From Bryobacterales bacterium (GTDB lineage Bacteria; Acidobacteriota; Terriglobia; Bryobacterales; Bryobacteraceae), in assembly GCA_025456495.1 (NCBI GenBank), contig JALOKO010000367.1:1-7572 (forward strand): 7,572 nucleotides of DNA. The letters run 5' to 3'. The notes beneath the pieces are model-generated. The model ran no database searches and was not told the origin of the DNA. It was given only the letters and a program-made list of their open reading frames with translations. A program made the translations under genes and the position numbers. Shown here in pieces: positions 7,179 to 7,572 of this stretch (positions are counted from its first letter, which is position 1; each line of letters starts with the position of its first letter).

Positions 7179-7184
7179 CTCCTT
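7179..7184 (-). promoter_or_regulatory. Shine-Dalgarno of the sulfatase
   Basis: AAGGAG on the minus strand, 7 nt before the ATG at 7171. It fixes the sulfatase start and places the Tat signal at the proper distance from the N-terminus. Confidence 0.75.
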
Positions 7185-7191
7185 CGTGGAG

Positions 7192-7197
7192 ACTATA
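7192..7197 (-). promoter_or_regulatory. possible -10 element upstream of the sulfatase-MFS unit
   Basis: TATAGT on the minus strand, 20 nt before the ATG. No good -35 hexamer lies 16-18 bp upstream, so this is a weak candidate only. The transcription start would fall close to or inside the Shine-Dalgarno, which makes it less likely. Confidence 0.2.
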
Positions 7198-7263
7198 TCG
7201 TGATTCTCCAGAAGGATGCACTCTCCAAGGCCCGACGGGGCATCCACTCCATTCGGCGTGGCT

Positions 7264-7285
7264 TCCCTTGGCGCTGGCCAAGGGA
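7264..7285. repeat. 9-bp perfect inverted repeat with 4-nt loop
   Basis: TCCCTTGGC (7264-7272), gctg, GCCAAGGGA (7277-7285). The arms are fully complementary and would form a stable hairpin in RNA or DNA. It lies about 93 bp upstream of the sulfatase ATG. It could be a dyad operator for a dimeric regulator or a hairpin in the leader. No T-run follows on either strand, so it is not a standard terminator. Confidence 0.6.
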
Positions 7286-7332
7286 CTCGCGCGGAGGGGC
7301 GAGACCGCAAACGAATGTGTGGTTCCGCTGGA

Positions 7333-7572
7333 CCCCTCGCCCAGCGCGCTCTTGGGTAGTACCGTGGACCGCAACGCCCGCAGCCGGGTGTCGAGGCGTT
7401 CCACCAACGGCGCGGCTCGTTTGGCGCGCATCGCATGCCGCTCGTCCAGGTCCATCCCCGCCTCGCGCGCCTGGCGGTCGATGGCAAATCGCGCGTCCAT
7501 GCAGTCCACCATTTCGACGGCCACCGCATCCTTCGGATTCAGCTTCGATGCCTCAAAGAACTTGCGCCGCGC
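7333..7572 (-). pseudogene. IS66-family transposase (TnpC) fragment, truncated
   Basis: The minus strand from the right edge encodes an uninterrupted 80-residue piece with IS66 transposase features: ARRKFFEASKLNPKDAVAVE at the edge, then FAIDRQAREAGMD, a helical Arg-rich part, and LRSTVLPKSALGEG. In intact IS66 TnpC this stretch continues into a Tyr/Leu-rich helix and the C-terminal DNNxAEN block with the last catalytic acidic residue. Here similarity stops at 7333 and the frame runs on as unrelated sequence (SSGTTHSFAVSPLRA) into the sulfatase N-terminus. The catalytic C-terminus is therefore lost and the gene should be inactive. The N-terminal part may continue beyond the window. No terminal inverted repeat or target duplication can be recognised at the break, which suggests an old, eroded insertion or a deletion. 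Confidence 0.85.

Larger units (their letters stand above)
7172..7332. other. upstream region of the sulfatase, between the gene and the IS66 remnant
   Basis: These 161 bp hold the sulfatase leader, the only place for a promoter of the sulfatase-MFS unit unless it is driven from within the transposase remnant. They contain a strong inverted repeat (7264-7285) and next to it a weaker one, CTCGC (7286-7290) with GCGAG. The transposase reading frame continues open across the region but shows no family similarity there. Confidence 0.5.

Noticed and set aside
7141..7332. Continuation of the transposase frame through the intergenic region into the sulfatase gene.
   Set aside because: No IS66 similarity after 7333 in any of the three frames, and the sulfatase has its own strong ribosome-binding site and Tat signal in another frame.
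1..7572. CRISPR array, tRNA or rRNA genes, riboswitches, phage genes.
   Set aside because: No regularly spaced repeats, tRNA-like cloverleaf sequence, rRNA-conserved segments or phage-type proteins were seen; nearly all DNA is taken by the five protein genes and the IS66 remnant.

Overview
The window reads as chromosomal DNA of an Acidobacteriota bacterium, most like the Solibacter/Bryobacter group. The case for this is the GC-rich coding sequence, a large Oar-type TonB-dependent receptor with an N-terminal carboxypeptidase-regulatory-like domain, a Tat-exported sulfatase, and an ACS-type sugar-acid transporter next to an IS66 remnant. The taxonomic guess rests on remembered protein style and not on a marker gene.

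Layout, left to right. From the left edge to 2119, on the minus strand, lies the first two thirds or so of a TonB-dependent outer-membrane receptor; its C-terminus is off the window. Its start codon overlaps the stop of a secreted alpha/beta-hydrolase (2116-3006, minus) in an ATGA arrangement, so the two form one translationally coupled unit. Facing away from it (about 2956-4137, plus) is a one-component regulator with an unusual architecture: an IclR-type winged helix-turn-helix joined to a periplasmic-binding-protein-like sugar sensor. The 5' ends of hydrolase and regulator meet or overlap head to head, with no free intergenic DNA. A 201-bp convergent gap (4138-4338) follows. Then come an MFS transporter of the anion:cation symporter (hexuronate transporter-like) family (4339-5610, minus) and, immediately upstream of it, a Tat-exported formylglycine-type sulfatase (5672-7171, minus); these two form a second operon. 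From 7333 to the right edge is a decayed piece of an IS66-family transposase, cut off within its C-terminal domain.

Working model (inference): the locus handles a sulfated and possibly acylated carbohydrate. The receptor would import or bind oligomers at the outer membrane, the esterase would remove acyl groups, the sulfatase would remove sulfate, the ACS transporter would take up the released sugar acid, and the hybrid regulator would sense a cytoplasmic sugar and switch the flanking genes. No glycoside hydrolase or polysaccharide lyase lies in the window, so the substrate is not defined.

Most of the window is ordinary for the group. The points most worth a second look are the IclR-HTH/PBP fusion with its unclear non-AUG start, the AT-rich palindromic patch inside its HTH coding region, and the non-canonical sulfatase motif C-V-A-C-R.
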